NCBI GenBank assembly: GCA_012798185.1
Contig: JAAZNS010000351.1
Location: forward strand, 1-14,467
Origin: Chloroflexota bacterium
Lineage (GTDB): Bacteria > Chloroflexota > Anaerolineae > Anaerolineales > UBA4823
Reading direction: 5' to 3'
DNA: 14,467 bases
The translations under genes and the position numbers were made by a program. The notes under the pieces were generated by a model. The model was not told the DNA's origin. It made no database searches and saw nothing but the letters and a program-made list of their open reading frames with translations. This document shows positions 13,846 through 14,467 of this stretch, in pieces (within the stretch, counting starts at the first letter, position 1; each line of letters starts with the position of its first letter).

Positions 13846-14467
13846 GGATTTTGATTTTTACGAGCGCGATACCCGACTAATCGCTCATTGCCTTGAATCA
13901 ACCGTATAATATTAGGTCGTAATGCCCATATTAATAGTGCTTCTCCGATAATTCCATAGATTACATAATGCCAGGGAGAAACGCCAATCCATGCACGATA
14001 TGCAAAAATGATCGTGGCGACCAACGCGGCGCTCATGGTGGTGATTGAAGCGTAACCTACGAAAAATAATAATAAAGCTGCAATAGGTAATATTATTAAC
14101 AGGCTGGGAGGCCAGAGAGCGAATGCTCCTCCAACACAAGGCGCACCCCCTGCTCCGCCTCGAAGATGGATATGTCCATTTTGATCCAGCTCGATTAGAA
14201 AAATAGAATAATTGTGTCCTAAAATTGCTAAAAGCGGAGCGATGATTTCCAGCCAATGATTTCCAGGGGAAATATACCGAGTTATCCAAACCGCACAGGC
14301 AGCTTTTGCGCCATCTAATAGTGTGGTGCTTATCCCGGCTAGTATTCCAGCTGCTCGAAATGCGTTTGTACCGCCAGTTCTGCCGCTTTCAATATTTCGA
14401 ATATCTTTTCCGCTAGATAATTTTACAATCAATAAACCAAATGGAATTGCTCCCAATATATAAGAAA
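13776..14467 (-). CDS. plsY: PlsY-like glycerol-3-phosphate acyltransferase, divergent, 5' end outside the window
   Basis: An integral membrane protein of the PlsY (DUF205) family, which acylates glycerol-3-phosphate from acyl-phosphate in phospholipid synthesis. The reading frame runs open past the right edge (SYYLGAIPFGLL), so the TTG at 14456 is an internal leucine and the true start is missing. Motif 1 reads ESGRTGGTNAFR where SGNxGxTN is usual; motif 2 reads GHNYSIFL followed by HLRGGAGGAPCVGG, with Ala where the common form has GGKG. Near the end LRPNIIRLIQGNE lacks the His usual in the RHRxNI segment. Several membrane helices are visible. A Ser-rich tail of about 27 residues follows the normal end and is antisense to the acidic tail of the MBL-fold gene. 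Family assignment is good; normal PlsY activity is less certain. Confidence 0.82.
   Translation of the reverse strand, partial: SYILGAIPFGLLIVKLSSGKDIRNIESGRTGGTNAFRAAGILAGISTTLLDGAKAACAVWITRYISPGNHWLEIIAPLLAILGHNYSIFLIELDQNGHIHLRGGAGGAPCVGGAFALWPPSLLIILPIAALLLFFVGYASITTMSAALVATIIFAYRAWIGVSPWHYVIYGIIGEALLIWALRPNIIRLIQGNERLVGYRARKNQNPQSSSLSSSSSSPSDLSSRSSSK
13807..13830. repeat. Tandem GAAGRC hexamers coding two opposite tails
   Basis: GAAGGC, GAAGAC, GAAGAC and GAAGAT follow one another. On the plus strand they encode Glu-Gly/Asp pairs of the MBL-fold tail; on the minus strand they encode part of the Ser-rich PlsY tail. The array is likely to change length by slippage. Confidence 0.7.

Noticed and set aside
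14454..14456. TTG as the start codon of the PlsY-like gene
   Set aside because: The frame is open to the window edge with typical PlsY N-terminal residues (SYYLGAIPFG), so this TTG is an internal Leu.
1..14467. CRISPR array, tRNA/rRNA genes, insertion sequence or prophage
   Set aside because: No regularly spaced repeats, cloverleaf-like segments, transposase motifs or paired terminal repeats with target duplications were seen on reading either strand.

Overview
The window looks like chromosomal DNA from a member of the Chloroflexota, most likely class Anaerolineae. This rests on gene content and style, not on a marker gene: a lipoprotein with a Pro/Thr-rich linker and an NBR1-type Ig-like domain, a spermidine-synthase-like protein of the MFS-fused type, a TIGR01906/DUF1461 membrane protein, a DUF3786 protein, a T-box leader in front of valS and a divergent PlsY. 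There is no rRNA, tRNA, CRISPR array, insertion sequence or phage gene. Apart from one frameshifted small gene and unusual gene ends, it reads as ordinary core genome.

Layout. 44-1752 (+): a two-gene unit with a 4-bp stop/start overlap, encoding a membrane-anchored spermidine-synthase-fold protein and a four-helix membrane protein that resembles the lipoprotein intramolecular transacylase Lit. It ends at a hairpin that can terminate both strands (1765-1796). 1807-3867 (-): gpmA (cofactor-dependent phosphoglycerate mutase), downstream of an orphan MalK/UgpC-type ABC ATPase that has a good promoter at 3903-3931. 4054-6642 (+): complete mutS, with a candidate promoter so close to the start that the mRNA may be leaderless. 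6643-7047: a 405-bp AT-rich gap full of inverted repeats. It contains a weak terminator and then a TTGCCA-17-TATAAT promoter whose -35 box lies inside a palindrome. 7048-7938 (+): the NBR1-Ig lipoprotein.

8015-12836 (-): one transcription unit in the order promoter, Val T-box (specifier GUC, UGGU acceptor-end bulge, terminator), valS, alpha/beta hydrolase, DUF3786 protein, and a small gene broken by a one-base change in a T run. The close spacing suggests that all of these follow valyl-tRNA charging. 12861-13845 (+) is a divergently transcribed metallo-beta-lactamase-fold hydrolase. Its acidic tail is antisense to the Ser-rich tail of a convergent PlsY-like gene (13776 to beyond the right edge). 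The two genes overlap by 70 bp.

How the genes fit together: most are independent housekeeping functions (glycolysis, mismatch repair, tRNA charging, phospholipid synthesis). Possible functional links are the Lit-like enzyme with lipoproteins such as the one at 7048, and T-box control extended to the uncharacterised genes behind valS. No clear novel defence or mobile system was found. The observations most worth a second look are the Lit-like protein, the T-box operon with its frameshifted last gene, and the convergent overlap of two low-complexity tails.
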